DNA from: Rubrivivax sp.
Lineage (GTDB): Bacteria > Pseudomonadota > Gammaproteobacteria > Burkholderiales > Burkholderiaceae_C
Assembly (NCBI GenBank): GCA_027484825.1
Contig: JAIXSE010000016.1
Location: 1 to 64,000, forward strand
Reading direction: 5' to 3'
DNA length: 64,000 bases
A program made the position numbers and the translations under genes. Under the pieces are notes generated by a model, which saw only the letters and a program-made list of their open reading frames with translations, searched no databases and had not been told where the DNA came from. The stretch's first letter is position 1; the number at the start of each line of letters is the position of its first letter. Below are positions 16,993 to 25,976 of this stretch, one piece after another.

Positions 16993-18329
16993 TCAGCCAT
17001 GCCCTGCGCCGCGTGGAACTGGGCGACGTGCCGGTGGCCACGCCCACCGGCCGCCTGGTCGGCGCCTCCGGCCTGCTGCTGGAAGCGACCGGCTGCACGC
17101 TGCGCACCGGCCAGCGCTGCCTGATCGAGACCGGATCGGACCATCGGCCCGAAGGGACCGAAGCGCCGCTGCGCGACTGGCTCGCCGCCCAGGTGGTCGG
17201 GTTCCGGGACCAGACCGCGTACCTGATGCCGTTCAAGAAGCCCGATGGCCTGGCCGCCGGGGCACGTGTGCTGCCGGTGGTGGAGCGCACGCATCTGATG
17301 ATCGGGCCGCAATGGCTGGGCCGGATCGTCAACGGTTTGGGCGAGCCGATCGACGGACTGGGCCGGCTGGGTGGTGACCAACCGCTGAACCTGTCGCCGC
17401 CCAAGGTCAATCCGCTGCGCAAGCGCCCGGTGGATGAGCCGCTGGATGTGGGCGTGCGCGCCATCAACGGCCTGCTGACGCTGGGCCGCGGCCAACGGGT
17501 CGGGCTGATGGCGGGCTCGGGCGTGGGCAAGAGCGTGCTGCTGGGCCTGATCACCCGCAACACCGTCGCCGATGTGGTGGTGGTGGGTTTGATCGGCGAG
17601 CGCGGGCGCGAGGTCCGTGAATTCATCGAACTCTCCCTGGGCGACGCGGGCCTGGCCCGTGCGGTGGTGGTGGTAGCGCCGGCCGACGAATCGCCGCTGA
17701 TGCGCCTGCGGGCGACCGAGCTGTGCCACAGCATCGCCGCCCACTACCGGGACCAGGGCCAGCATGTGCTGCTCTTGATTGATTCGCTCACCCGCTATGC
17801 CATGGCCCGCCGCGAGGTGGCGCTGGCCCTGGGCGAGCCGCCGGCCACCCGCGGCTATCCGCCGTCCGTCTTCAGCCTGCTGCCCGAGCTGGTGGAAAGC
17901 GCCGGCAACGGCGAAGGGTCGGGCAGCATGAGCGCCATCTACACCGTGCTGGCCGAGGGCGATGACCAGCAGGATCCGGTGGTGGACACCGCCCGCGCCA
18001 TCCTGGACGGCCACATCGTGCTGTCGCGGGCGCTGGCCGAGCGCGGTCACTATCCGGCCATCGATGTGGCGCAGTCCATCAGCCGCTGCATGTCGCTGGT
18101 GGCCGGTCGTCCGCAGCAGGAAGCGGCCCGGCTGGTGAAGCAGCTCATGGCCCGCTTTGAGCAGGTGCGGGAACTGATGCCGCTGGGCGCCTACGTCCCG
18201 GGGGCCGATCCCGCTACCGACCGGGCCGTCGCCCTGTGGCCCCGCATAGAAGCCTTCCTGCACCAGGGCACCCATGAAGGCGCGCCCTTGGAGCAGACCG
18301 TGTCCCGTCTGCAGGAGTTGCTGGCATGA
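16989..18329 (+). CDS. fliI: FliI, flagellar export ATPase
   Basis: A 446-residue F1-type ATPase that unfolds and feeds substrates to the export gate. Walker A is GSGVGKS (about residues 176-182); Walker B is VLLLIDSLTRYAMARRE (about 258-274). The C-terminal FliI/YscN signature PAIDVAQSISRCM is present. Length is normal. The start overlaps fliH by four bases and its stop overlaps fliJ by four. Confidence 0.97.
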   Translation: MISHALRRVELGDVPVATPTGRLVGASGLLLEATGCTLRTGQRCLIETGSDHRPEGTEAPLRDWLAAQVVGFRDQTAYLMPFKKPDGLAAGARVLPVVERTHLMIGPQWLGRIVNGLGEPIDGLGRLGGDQPLNLSPPKVNPLRKRPVDEPLDVGVRAINGLLTLGRGQRVGLMAGSGVGKSVLLGLITRNTVADVVVVGLIGERGREVREFIELSLGDAGLARAVVVVAPADESPLMRLRATELCHSIAAHYRDQGQHVLLLIDSLTRYAMARREVALALGEPPATRGYPPSVFSLLPELVESAGNGEGSGSMSAIYTVLAEGDDQQDPVVDTARAILDGHIVLSRALAERGHYPAIDVAQSISRCMSLVAGRPQQEAARLVKQLMARFEQVRELMPLGAYVPGADPATDRAVALWPRIEAFLHQGTHEGAPLEQTVSRLQELLA

Positions 18330-18856
18330 GCGGCTCGTCCACCTCCACCCAGCGCCAGCTCGGCCGCCTGCTGGAGCTGCAGCAGCTCCAGCTGGACCGT
18401 CAGCAGGCCCAGCTCGTGGCGCAGCAGCAGCTCTGCCAGCGCGTGCAGGGCACGGTCCAGCGGCTGGAAGCCCTGGGCGCGCATGCGAGCCTGGCCGGCA
18501 GCCAGTTGCCGGGGCTGGCCCAGAACAGTGCCGTCTACAAGCAGGCCATGCTGGCCTGGGCGGATCAACAGCGCCAGGAGCTGGCCCGCCGCCAGGCCGA
18601 CCTGGCCCAGGCCCAGGCCGAGGCGATGGCCTCCGCGCGCCGTCAGGCGTCGCTGCAGCAGTTGCTGAGCCTGGCCGATGCCCGGGCCCAGGTCGAGGCC
18701 CAGCGCCGCGAGCAAAAGCGCGACGACGAAGTGGCCAACCAGGCGGTGCAGTCCGCCGCCGCGAACAGCCGGGCGGGCGCCGCCACCGGCTTCGGCGGCC
18801 TCAGCGCCTTCGGTCCTACCGGCTTCGGCCCCACCACCTGGGGGTCGAATGTTTAA
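18326..18856 (+). CDS. fliJ: FliJ-like export chaperone/ATPase stalk
   Basis: A 176-residue mostly helical, Gln/Arg-rich coiled-coil protein. Position directly after fliI and the pattern of heptads (residues 10-45 and 70-135) identify it as FliJ, the central stalk of the FliI ring. FliJ proteins are poorly conserved in sequence; this one has a Gly/Phe/Thr-rich tail of about 30 residues beyond the usual 145. It is 65 bases before fliD. Confidence 0.85.
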   Translation: MSGSSTSTQRQLGRLLELQQLQLDRQQAQLVAQQQLCQRVQGTVQRLEALGAHASLAGSQLPGLAQNSAVYKQAMLAWADQQRQELARRQADLAQAQAEAMASARRQASLQQLLSLADARAQVEAQRREQKRDDEVANQAVQSAAANSRAGAATGFGGLSAFGPTGFGPTTWGSNV

Positions 18857-18921
18857 GAAATCTGCCCGGCCGGTCGCCTTGCACCAGGGAAGTCCCATCG
18901 ACCCCCTTGGAGGTGCCTGAC

Positions 18922-20289
18922 ATGACGACCAGTTTCGACCCCACCACCATGGCCACCAACCTGGCCACCGCCTACACCCAGTCGGCGCAGAGCCTGATCA
19001 CCGCGCAGTCCAAGGCGGCTCAGACGGCCTCGACCGGCCTGACCAAGCTGCAGAGCGTGCTCAGTGCGTTCAGCACGGCGCTGTCGGGCCTGTCGTCCAC
19101 AACCGGCAAGACCCTCACCCAGTACAGCGCCACCGCCAGCGACAGCGCCGTGCTGTCCGCCACCGCCACCGGCAAGGCCCAGGCCACCACCACCCCGCTG
19201 TTCGTGGAGCAACTGGCCACCACCCATCAGGTGGCGTTCCAGGACCTGCCGGCGGTACCGGCTGGCCCGGGCAGCATGTCGGTGCAACTGGCCAATGGCA
19301 GCGGGTTCAACGTGGACCTGGCCAGCGCCGACTCCGACGGTGATGGCACCCTGTCCCAGTCCGAGATTGCCCGCGCCATCAATACTGCCGCCAACGGCCA
19401 GGCCACCGCCATGGTGGTCACCGTGGGCGGCGCCACCCAGCTGATGTTGACCTCTGGCGTCAGCGGCGCGGGCGGCAAGATCACGCTGGACACCTCCGGC
19501 CTGAGCGGCCCGCTCAAGACCGCCCTGGACGACACCACCAAGCAGAAGCAGCTGGTGGGCGCGCAGGACGCGGTGGTCTGGCTCGGCGCGCAGGGCAGCG
19601 GCGTGCGGTTGCAGCAGTCCACCAACACATTGACCGCCATCGACGGCGTCACGGTGACACTGAAGAAGGCCCAGGCCAGCGGTGACGCACCCACCACGCT
19701 CACCGTCTCCCGCGACGACAGCGCCACCGCCGGCAAGCTGCAGACCTTCGTGGATGCCTACAACACGCTGTCCAAGGCGCTGAGCGACCTCACAGCCGTG
19801 GGCAGCGGCGCCACGACCCCTGGCGCTTTTGCGTCCGATGCGGGTGTGCGGGCGCTGCGAGACCGTCTCTCCGGCCTGCTGCGGGCCGACTACGGCGGCT
19901 CCAACCTGCGTACCCTGGGCATCAACATCGACCGCTATGGCCAGCTGAGCCTGGACAGCGCCAAGCTCAGCAAGGCCCTGACGGCGAACCCGACCGCGCT
20001 GGACGACGTGCTGGGCTCCGCCTCGCTGTCCACGCCTTCTGGCCTGCTCGGTGCCTTTGACAAGGCGGTGGACGTGTGGACCGACACCGGCACCGGCCAG
20101 ATCAAGTCTCGCCAGGCCACCGTCAGCGCCCAGCAAAAGAGCCTGACCGACCGCCAGACCCGTCTCGACAGCCAATACAGCCAGGCCTACAACCGCTACC
20201 TCCAGCAGTTCACCGCGCTGCAAAACCTGCAGTCGCAGCTGGCGGATACCGGCAGCCTGTTCGATTCCATCAGCGCATCCACCTCATGA
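18922..20289 (+). CDS. fliD: FliD (LafB) filament cap protein with an embedded EF-hand loop
   Basis: A 455-residue cap protein, started at the ATG at 18922 behind TTGGAGG. The N-terminal FliD_N region (LITAQSKAAQTASTGLTKLQ) and the C-terminal FliD_C region (VDAYNTLSKALSDLTAVG, later the coiled tail QQKSLTDRQTRLDSQYSQAY) are clear. FliD forms the pentameric or hexameric cap that folds flagellin at the filament tip. Unusually, residues 137-148 (DSDGDGTLSQSE) form a perfect canonical EF-hand calcium loop followed by a helix. Next gene, fliS, overlaps by four bases. Confidence 0.95.
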   Translation: MTTSFDPTTMATNLATAYTQSAQSLITAQSKAAQTASTGLTKLQSVLSAFSTALSGLSSTTGKTLTQYSATASDSAVLSATATGKAQATTTPLFVEQLATTHQVAFQDLPAVPAGPGSMSVQLANGSGFNVDLASADSDGDGTLSQSEIARAINTAANGQATAMVVTVGGATQLMLTSGVSGAGGKITLDTSGLSGPLKTALDDTTKQKQLVGAQDAVVWLGAQGSGVRLQQSTNTLTAIDGVTVTLKKAQASGDAPTTLTVSRDDSATAGKLQTFVDAYNTLSKALSDLTAVGSGATTPGAFASDAGVRALRDRLSGLLRADYGGSNLRTLGINIDRYGQLSLDSAKLSKALTANPTALDDVLGSASLSTPSGLLGAFDKAVDVWTDTGTGQIKSRQATVSAQQKSLTDRQTRLDSQYSQAYNRYLQQFTALQNLQSQLADTGSLFDSISASTS

Positions 20290-20672
20290 GCTACGACGCC
20301 TACCAGAGCTACCAGGCTGTTCACCTGCATGCTCAGACCGCCCAAGCCTCCCCGCTCCAGCTGGTGCTGGTGCTGATGGACGGACTGCTGGATGAACTCG
20401 CCCGTGCCCGCGCCCACATCGAAGCCCGGCGCTTCGAGCTGAAAGCGGCCAGCCTGGACAAGTGCGTGAGCATCATCAACGGGCTCTCCAGCGCCCTGGA
20501 CCTGGAGGCGGGCGGCGAGGTGGTGCACAACCTGGCCCGGCTGTACGACTACTGCGCCGACCGTCTCTACCGGGCCGGCGTGGAGATGAACCCGGCGGTG
20601 GTGGACGAGGTGCAGCGCCTGCTGGGCCAGATCCGCGGCGGCTGGCAGGGCGTCATGGCCCGTCACGCATGA
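20286..20672 (+). CDS. fliS: FliS (LafC) flagellin export chaperone
   Basis: A 128-residue four-helix protein, starting at the ATG overlapping the fliD stop. FliS hallmarks are seen: SPLQLVLVLMDGLLDELARA, HIEARRFELKAASLDKCVSIINGL, and LARLYDYCADRLYRAG. FliS caps the C-terminus of flagellin before export, so its presence implies that a flagellin partner exists, although none is in this window. Confidence 0.95.
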   Translation: MSYDAYQSYQAVHLHAQTAQASPLQLVLVLMDGLLDELARARAHIEARRFELKAASLDKCVSIINGLSSALDLEAGGEVVHNLARLYDYCADRLYRAGVEMNPAVVDEVQRLLGQIRGGWQGVMARHA

Positions 20673-20683
20673 GAAGGACCGCC

Positions 20684-21031
20684 ATGCCCATCCCGGTTCC
20701 CGTCCCCACCAACCAGGCCGTTCCGGTGACCGGCCGTCTGCTGTCCCTGGGCGAGCGCCTGCGGGAAGCGGCGGCCAGCGGTCACTGGGCGGCGCTGGCC
20801 AGCATCGATGCCGAGCTGGCGCAGTTCCTGGGTCGGCTGGACGGGAAGCGGCTGGACGTGAGCGAACGCAAGGCCCTGCAGCAACTGCAGGCGCTGCATG
20901 CGCAGGTGAGGACCGATTGCAGCCATGAGCTGGAGCATGTGCGGCAGACGCTGGCGCAGATGCAGCAGCAGCGCGGCGGCTGGTCGGCGTATGCGGAAAG
21001 TCAGGACTGGGGCATGGAGGCCAAGGCATGA
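20684..21031 (+). CDS. fliT: FliT/LafD-like flagellar chaperone
   Basis: A 115-residue helical protein between fliS and fliK, the slot filled by fliT (lafD). Start at 20684 follows AGAAGGA; an in-frame ATG at 20669 overlapping the fliS stop is possible. Sequence similarity to FliT is too weak for recognition by motif alone, so the call depends on position, size and helical composition (ALQQLQALHAQVRTDCSHEL). FliT is the chaperone of the cap protein FliD. Confidence 0.7.
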   Translation: MPIPVPVPTNQAVPVTGRLLSLGERLREAAASGHWAALASIDAELAQFLGRLDGKRLDVSERKALQQLQALHAQVRTDCSHELEHVRQTLAQMQQQRGGWSAYAESQDWGMEAKA

Positions 21032-22539
21032 ACACGATGACCGCATGGGCCGCTTCGGCGGCAGCGGCGAAGCCGTCCACCGGAACGGGCGCCGCCGCAG
21101 ACCTGGGCCGCGTGACGACCGCCCGCGAGACGACCGTTCACGAAACACAGACGGAGCGGGCTGCGCGCGCGGACCGGCAGGCCGATGCCGCTCGCGACGC
21201 ACGGCGTGGTTTTGCCGATGCGATGGCGCAGCAGCGCCGCGGTGTGGACAACGGCCGCGATCGCGATGCTTCGCGCGTCCGGGCCAACCACGCCCACGAC
21301 ACCGACGCCGCCGACTCCGCGAACGCCGCTGATGGCCGCGACACCGAGGCCACCTCGCAGGCCGATAGTGAGACCCAGGCGATCTCATCGACTCCAACGG
21401 ATAAGACGTCGGACCCGACCGCTCTCCAAACGTCGAAGGCGCAACAAGCGCAGCAGGCCCCGCAGGCCTCCCAGCGGTCTGCCAACAACAGTGCCGAAGC
21501 CGCATTGGCGCAAGCGCTTGCGGCCTTGCTGGACGGCACTGCCGCCGTCCCCGCACTGGTAGTGGAGCCATCGACAGCCAGCGGCGAGAACGCCACCGCG
21601 CTGACCGGCAGTGACCACAGTACGGATGCGGCGGATGGGAGCAGCGTCGCCTCAGACGCCGCCCCAATCGCCGCCTGGTTGCTGCCCACCCTGCTGCCCA
21701 CGGTGATGCCGCCGGCGCCTGCCGTTGCGCTGGCTGCGTCGGCCTTGTGGAGCGGCTCCGGCGCCCCGGGTGACGCGGCCCTGTCCACCGGTAACGGTGC
21801 ATCCAGTGCCGGTTCGTCGCCCGGCCTGTCCGGCGCAGTGGCTGCCGATGCCGCGCAATTGCTCAGCCTCAAGGCCCAGACCGCGCAGGACTTGTCGGCC
21901 GATTCGTCGATCATCCGCGCAGCGGCCGACACCCCGACCAGCACCGACCCCTCGGCCTGGGCCGGCCTGCAGCGCTGGAGTGCCGCCCTGATGGACGCCT
22001 CCGGCACTGCGCTGTCACCCGCGTCCGCCCGCCCCACCACCGACCACAGCCTGACGCTGCCCGACCGGCGTGACGCCTGGCACAGCAGCCTGATGCAGGC
22101 CCTGGGCGACCGTCTGCAATTGCAGGCCGTGCAGCGCAGCGAGCAGGCCCGCCTGCACCTGATGCCGCCCCAACTGGGCCGCATCGAGATCGACATCCGC
22201 CAGCAGGGCGGTGCCCTGCAGGTGCAGCTCAGCGCCACCCATGACGAGGTGCGCCAGCAACTGCGCCAGATCGCCGAGCCGCTGCGGCAGGACCTGGTCC
22301 AGCGCCACACCGGTGAGGTGTCGGTGCAGGTGGCCAGCGGTGCGCAGGCGTCTGGCGACGGTCGTGGTCGCGACGGCGCTGCCGCCGGCAACGGTCAAGG
22401 CCAGCCGGGCCAGGGCCAGCCGCGCGATGCCCAGCGCCAACCCGGTCGTGGCTTGAGTGATGACGGACGCAGTGGCGCCGGCGGCTTCGGCGATGCGCTG
22501 GCCGGGCAGGCCCTGACGCAGTCACAGGTGCAGGTCTGA
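21028..22539 (+). CDS. fliK: FliK (LafE) hook-length control protein
   Basis: A 503-residue protein with a long Ala/Asp/Thr/Ser-rich disordered N-terminal ruler region (about 1-330) and the conserved C-terminal Flg_hook domain (about 350-440; LHLMPPQLGRIEIDIRQQGG, then LRQIAEPLRQDLVQRH). FliK measures hook length and triggers the FlhB switch. A Gly/Gln-rich tail of about 70 residues follows the domain. The start overlaps fliT by four bases. Confidence 0.92.
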   Translation: MNTMTAWAASAAAAKPSTGTGAAADLGRVTTARETTVHETQTERAARADRQADAARDARRGFADAMAQQRRGVDNGRDRDASRVRANHAHDTDAADSANAADGRDTEATSQADSETQAISSTPTDKTSDPTALQTSKAQQAQQAPQASQRSANNSAEAALAQALAALLDGTAAVPALVVEPSTASGENATALTGSDHSTDAADGSSVASDAAPIAAWLLPTLLPTVMPPAPAVALAASALWSGSGAPGDAALSTGNGASSAGSSPGLSGAVAADAAQLLSLKAQTAQDLSADSSIIRAAADTPTSTDPSAWAGLQRWSAALMDASGTALSPASARPTTDHSLTLPDRRDAWHSSLMQALGDRLQLQAVQRSEQARLHLMPPQLGRIEIDIRQQGGALQVQLSATHDEVRQQLRQIAEPLRQDLVQRHTGEVSVQVASGAQASGDGRGRDGAAAGNGQGQPGQGQPRDAQRQPGRGLSDDGRSGAGGFGDALAGQALTQSQVQV

Positions 22540-22571
22540 GGCCCGCTCGCCAGGATCAGGAGAACACCCGC

Positions 22572-23048
22572 ATGAAAACCAAATCCAAACTCATCGCCGT
22601 CATCGCGGGCGTGGCCTTGCTGGCCGCCAGCGGGGCCGGGGCGGCCGTGTGGTGGATGCAGTCGCATCGTGCCCATCCCGCTGGGGACGCCAAGGCCGAA
22701 GCGCCCAAGGAAGAGGTCAAGCCGGCCCCGGACTACAAGTACGTGACGCTGGACAAGGTGCTGGTGATGCTGCGCGGCCCGAATGGATCGGCGGTGTCCC
22801 ATTACATGGCGGTGGACATCGTCTTCAAGGCCCTGCCCGAGCAGGAGAAGCGCACCAAGGAGCATCTGCCGCTGCTGCGCACGGTGGCGGTGAAGGCGCT
22901 GTCGGTGCACACGGTGGAGAGTGCCTCCGCCATGAGCGTGGAGGACTTCGCGCTGCTGCTGAACAAGGCCTATCAGGCCAGTTATGCGGCGGAGCGTCGG
23001 GAACCCCCGTTCGCCGAAGCCCTGATCGGCAAGCTGATCATCGAATAA
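22572..23048 (+). CDS. fliL: FliL (LafF) stator-associated membrane protein
   Basis: A 158-residue protein with one N-terminal membrane segment (residues 7-28) and a periplasmic domain of the FliL type (YVTLDKVLVMLRG; LLRTVAVKALSVHTVE). FliL rings the stator units and supports torque and swarming. Its first six codons (MKTKSK) are almost identical to the first six codons of flgM at 25668. Confidence 0.93.
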   Translation: MKTKSKLIAVIAGVALLAASGAGAAVWWMQSHRAHPAGDAKAEAPKEEVKPAPDYKYVTLDKVLVMLRGPNGSAVSHYMAVDIVFKALPEQEKRTKEHLPLLRTVAVKALSVHTVESASAMSVEDFALLLNKAYQASYAAERREPPFAEALIGKLIIE

Positions 23049-23060
23049 GGCCGACCCACC

Positions 23061-23774
23061 ATGCAGCACGCCTACGCCGAATGGGGAGCCGTCGCTCAAG
23101 CGGGCCTGAGTGCCGAGCTTGAGCAACGCGCGCTGCGCGAGTATGCGCCCCTGGTCAAGCGGGTGGTGCGTCAGCTGTCGGCGCAAGCCAGCGCGGTGAT
23201 GGACCGGGAAGACATGGAGCAGATCGGCCTGATGGGCCTGCTGGAAGCGCTGCGCCGCTACGGCCCGCCCGATGCGGGCTTTGGCAGCTTCGCGGCGCTG
23301 CGGGTGCGCGGCGCCATCCTGGACGAGTTGCGCCGCCAGGACTGGCGTCCCCGCACCGTGCGCCAGGACAGCCACAAGCAGCGCGATGCCCTGCGGGCGC
23401 TCACCCGCACGCTGGGCCGCGAGCCGACCGAGGCGGAAATCCTGCAGCACCTCAAGCTCAGCCCTCAGGCCTACCAGGACTTCCTGCAGGCCGAGGTGGC
23501 GGAGGAACTGGCCAGCTTTGACGAGCTGGTGGAAGACCTGGCCCAGCTGCCCAGCGAGCAGCGCAGCCCGGAGGCGCAGCTGATGGTGACGCGCTCCATC
23601 GCCCAGGCGCTGTCGGCGCTGAATGAGCGGGAGCAGAAAGTCATTCAGCTCTATTACGAATTCGATGCCAGCCTCAAGGAGATCGCCGCCGTGCTCGATC
23701 TCACCGAGGCCCGTGTGTCGCAGATCAACAAGGCCGCACTCGCCAAGATGCGTGCCCACCTGCAGCGAGGCTGA
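23061..23774 (+). CDS. fliA: Sigma-28 factor FliA/LafS
   Basis: A 237-residue flagellar sigma factor. Region 2 is well conserved (REYAPLVKRVVRQL; MEQIGLMGLLEALRRYGP; VRGAILDELRRQDW), region 3 contains LGREPTEAEILQHL and region 4 the helix-turn-helix EIAAVLDLTEARVSQINKAA. It should direct late genes of this system, with FlgM (25668-25976) as its anti-sigma partner. It lies between fliL and motA, the lafS position of lateral clusters, rather than beside flhF/flhG as in polar systems. Confidence 0.95.
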   Translation: MQHAYAEWGAVAQAGLSAELEQRALREYAPLVKRVVRQLSAQASAVMDREDMEQIGLMGLLEALRRYGPPDAGFGSFAALRVRGAILDELRRQDWRPRTVRQDSHKQRDALRALTRTLGREPTEAEILQHLKLSPQAYQDFLQAEVAEELASFDELVEDLAQLPSEQRSPEAQLMVTRSIAQALSALNEREQKVIQLYYEFDASLKEIAAVLDLTEARVSQINKAALAKMRAHLQRG

Positions 23775-23776
23775 CC

Positions 23777-24712
23777 GTGCAACCCTTTGTCGGAATTCTC
23801 ATCATCCTGGGCTGTGTGTTTGGCGGCTTCATGCTGCATGGCGGCAGTTTCAGAGTCATCTGGCAGCCGGTGGAGCTGCTGATCATCGTGGGGGCCGCCG
23901 TCGGCGCCATCGTGCTGGGCAACCCGCGCCATGTGCTGTCGGAGATGCTGTGGCAGCTCAAGAAGCTGGTCAAGCGGGACCACCACGGCCAGGAGTTCCA
24001 GCGCCAGTTGCTGCTGCTGATGTATGAGCTGCTGCAGGCGGCCTCCGGCGGGCTCAAGGCGCTGGATGCGCACGTGGAGGCCCCGCAGCAGAGCGCGCTG
24101 TTCCAGCGTTATCCGCTGATCCTGAACGACCCCAAGCTGCTGCACTTCATCGTCGACAACTTCCGCCTGATGGCCATGGGCAAGATCAGCGCGCATGAGC
24201 TGGAAGGTGTGCTGGAGCAGGAGCTCGATGCCATCCAGGAAGAGCTGACCCAGCCGTCCCGCTCGCTGCACAAGATTGCCGAGGCCATGCCGGGCTTCGG
24301 CATCCTGGCGGCGGTGCTGGGCATCGTCATGGCCATGAACAACGTGGCCGAGGGCGCCAGCACCGGCGAGATCGCCGTCATGGTGGCGGCCGCCATGGTG
24401 GGCACCTTCATCGGCATCTTCTTCTGCTATGGGGTGCTGGACCCCATCTCCAACATGATGAAGCAGCTGGTGCATGAAGAGCTGGCCTCGCTGGAATCGG
24501 TCAAGGTGGTGCTGGTCACCCATGTGGCGGGCAAGCCGCCGCTGCTGGCCATCGATGCGGGCCGCCGCCTGGTGCAGCTCAACATCAAGCCGACCTTTGT
24601 GCAGCTGGAGTCGTGGATCGACGCGCTGAACGGCAAGCAGGACGGCAGCGACAGCGCGCCGCGCCGCCGCGCCAGCGACCGCGCACCGGAAGGGGAGCGC
24701 CGTGCAGCCTGA
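23777..24712 (+). CDS. motA: MotA (LafT) stator subunit
   Basis: A 311-residue stator protein with four membrane segments (about residues 3-22, 33-50, 170-190, 200-222) and the large cytoplasmic loop between the second and third. The PGFGILAAVLGIVMAMNN stretch and GTFIGIFFCYGVLDPI carry the two conserved prolines of the channel. Start is a GTG two bases after the fliA stop. The C-terminal 35 residues form an Arg-rich extension beyond normal MotA length. Overlaps motB by 11 bases. Confidence 0.95.
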   Translation: MQPFVGILIILGCVFGGFMLHGGSFRVIWQPVELLIIVGAAVGAIVLGNPRHVLSEMLWQLKKLVKRDHHGQEFQRQLLLLMYELLQAASGGLKALDAHVEAPQQSALFQRYPLILNDPKLLHFIVDNFRLMAMGKISAHELEGVLEQELDAIQEELTQPSRSLHKIAEAMPGFGILAAVLGIVMAMNNVAEGASTGEIAVMVAAAMVGTFIGIFFCYGVLDPISNMMKQLVHEELASLESVKVVLVTHVAGKPPLLAIDAGRRLVQLNIKPTFVQLESWIDALNGKQDGSDSAPRRRASDRAPEGERRAA

Positions 24713-25658
24713 CGTCGTCAGCCTCAAGCCCGCCCGCGGCGACCATCAGACGGTCGTCAAGCGGGTCTCGCGCAAACATGAGGACGAGGCCCATGGCGGC
24801 GCCTGGAAGGTCGCCTTTGCCGACTTCTGCCTGGCCCTGCTGTGCCTGTTCCTGGTGCTGTGGCTGCTGGCATCGCGCAATTCCGAACGCATGCAGGTGG
24901 TGCTTCAGAACGCCGGCGCCAATCTGATCGAGGACGGGCAGGGCCTGACCAACTCGCTGGCGGCCGGGTCGCGGGGCAGCATGATCGAGCGCAATCCGGT
25001 GCCCGCGCGCAGTGAAGAGACGAATCCGGGCGATCCGACCCGGGGCCCGTCCGATGCGCGCGTGGGCAAACCCAGCCTGGAGTCGCCCGAGCAGTTGCAG
25101 GCGCTGGCGCGTCGCATTGCGGGCCTGGCGGCGGAAGAGGGGCTGGAAGGCCATCTGCGCACCGCCGTGACCGCGCAGGGCCTGCGGCTGCAACTGCATG
25201 ACACGGAATCGAACGGGATGTTTGAACGCGGCAGCGCCTTGCCCGCGCCGCGCCTGCGGGCGCTGCTGCGCAAGCTGGGTCCGCTGCTGGCGGAAGTGCG
25301 CAACCAGGTGCTGATCGTCGGCCACACCGATGCCACCGCCTATCAGGACAAGGCCCCTGGCGCCTTCACCAACTGGGCCCTGTCCAGCCACCGCGCCATG
25401 GCGGCGCGTCACGAGCTGCTGCTGGGCGGCATGCCCGAGGCGTCGGTGCTGCAGGTCAGCGGCATGGCCGATGCCGCGCCGCTGGACACGACCGACCCGA
25501 AGTCCCCGGTGAACCGCCGTATTGAACTGATGCTGCTGACCAGCGCCCAGTCCCGCGCCATTGCCGGCATGTATGGGCCGGGGGACTGGAGCCGTACGCC
25601 GGCCGACCCCGCCGAACAGGTCCGCGGCTTCTCGATCGCTCCCACGTCGGCGCGGTGA
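24702..25658 (+). CDS. motB: MotB (LafU) stator subunit, proton type
   Basis: A 318-residue protein starting at a GTG inside the motA end. The single membrane helix carries the ion-binding aspartate (Asp41 in WKVAFADFCLALL). An OmpA/MotB peptidoglycan-binding domain follows (about 180-285; VLIVGHTDATAYQD, then NRRIELMLL). The WKVAFADF context resembles proton-driven MotB/LafU; I infer proton use from that only. It is followed after nine bases by flgM. Confidence 0.94.
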   Translation: MQPDVVSLKPARGDHQTVVKRVSRKHEDEAHGGAWKVAFADFCLALLCLFLVLWLLASRNSERMQVVLQNAGANLIEDGQGLTNSLAAGSRGSMIERNPVPARSEETNPGDPTRGPSDARVGKPSLESPEQLQALARRIAGLAAEEGLEGHLRTAVTAQGLRLQLHDTESNGMFERGSALPAPRLRALLRKLGPLLAEVRNQVLIVGHTDATAYQDKAPGAFTNWALSSHRAMAARHELLLGGMPEASVLQVSGMADAAPLDTTDPKSPVNRRIELMLLTSAQSRAIAGMYGPGDWSRTPADPAEQVRGFSIAPTSAR

Positions 25659-25667
25659 GGAGCAGCC

Positions 25668-25976
25668 ATGAAAACCAAGTCCAAAGGTGATCGCATGAGA
25701 GTCACAAGCAACGGCCCCTTGAATCCGGTGACAGGCGCCGGCGGTGTGTCCGCCGAAACCCCGGTGGCAGCGCCCCAGGGCGCCGGCCCCGCGCTGCAGG
25801 CGGGGGCGCTTGAGTCCGACGCGCTCAAGCCCGCGCAGGCCGCCCTGGCGGCCATGCCGGAGGTGGATGAGGTGAAGGTGGCGGCGCTGCGCGATGCCCT
25901 GGCCAACGGCGAGATCCGCTTTGATGCGAACCGCCTGGCGCAGTTGATCCAGCGCTTCCACGGAGGCCGGGCATGA
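25668..25976 (+). CDS. flgM: FlgM anti-sigma-28 factor
   Basis: A 102-residue protein whose C-terminal third (VKVAALRDALANGEIRFDANRLAQLIQRF) is the FlgM sigma-binding domain. The start at 25668 follows GAGGAG; an alternative ATG at 25695 would remove MKTKSKGDR, a beginning nearly identical to that of fliL. FlgM holds FliA inactive until the hook is complete and it is exported. Its place next to fliA-motAB in the same operon suggests co-expression of sigma and anti-sigma. Confidence 0.9.
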   Translation: MKTKSKGDRMRVTSNGPLNPVTGAGGVSAETPVAAPQGAGPALQAGALESDALKPAQAALAAMPEVDEVKVAALRDALANGEIRFDANRLAQLIQRFHGGRA

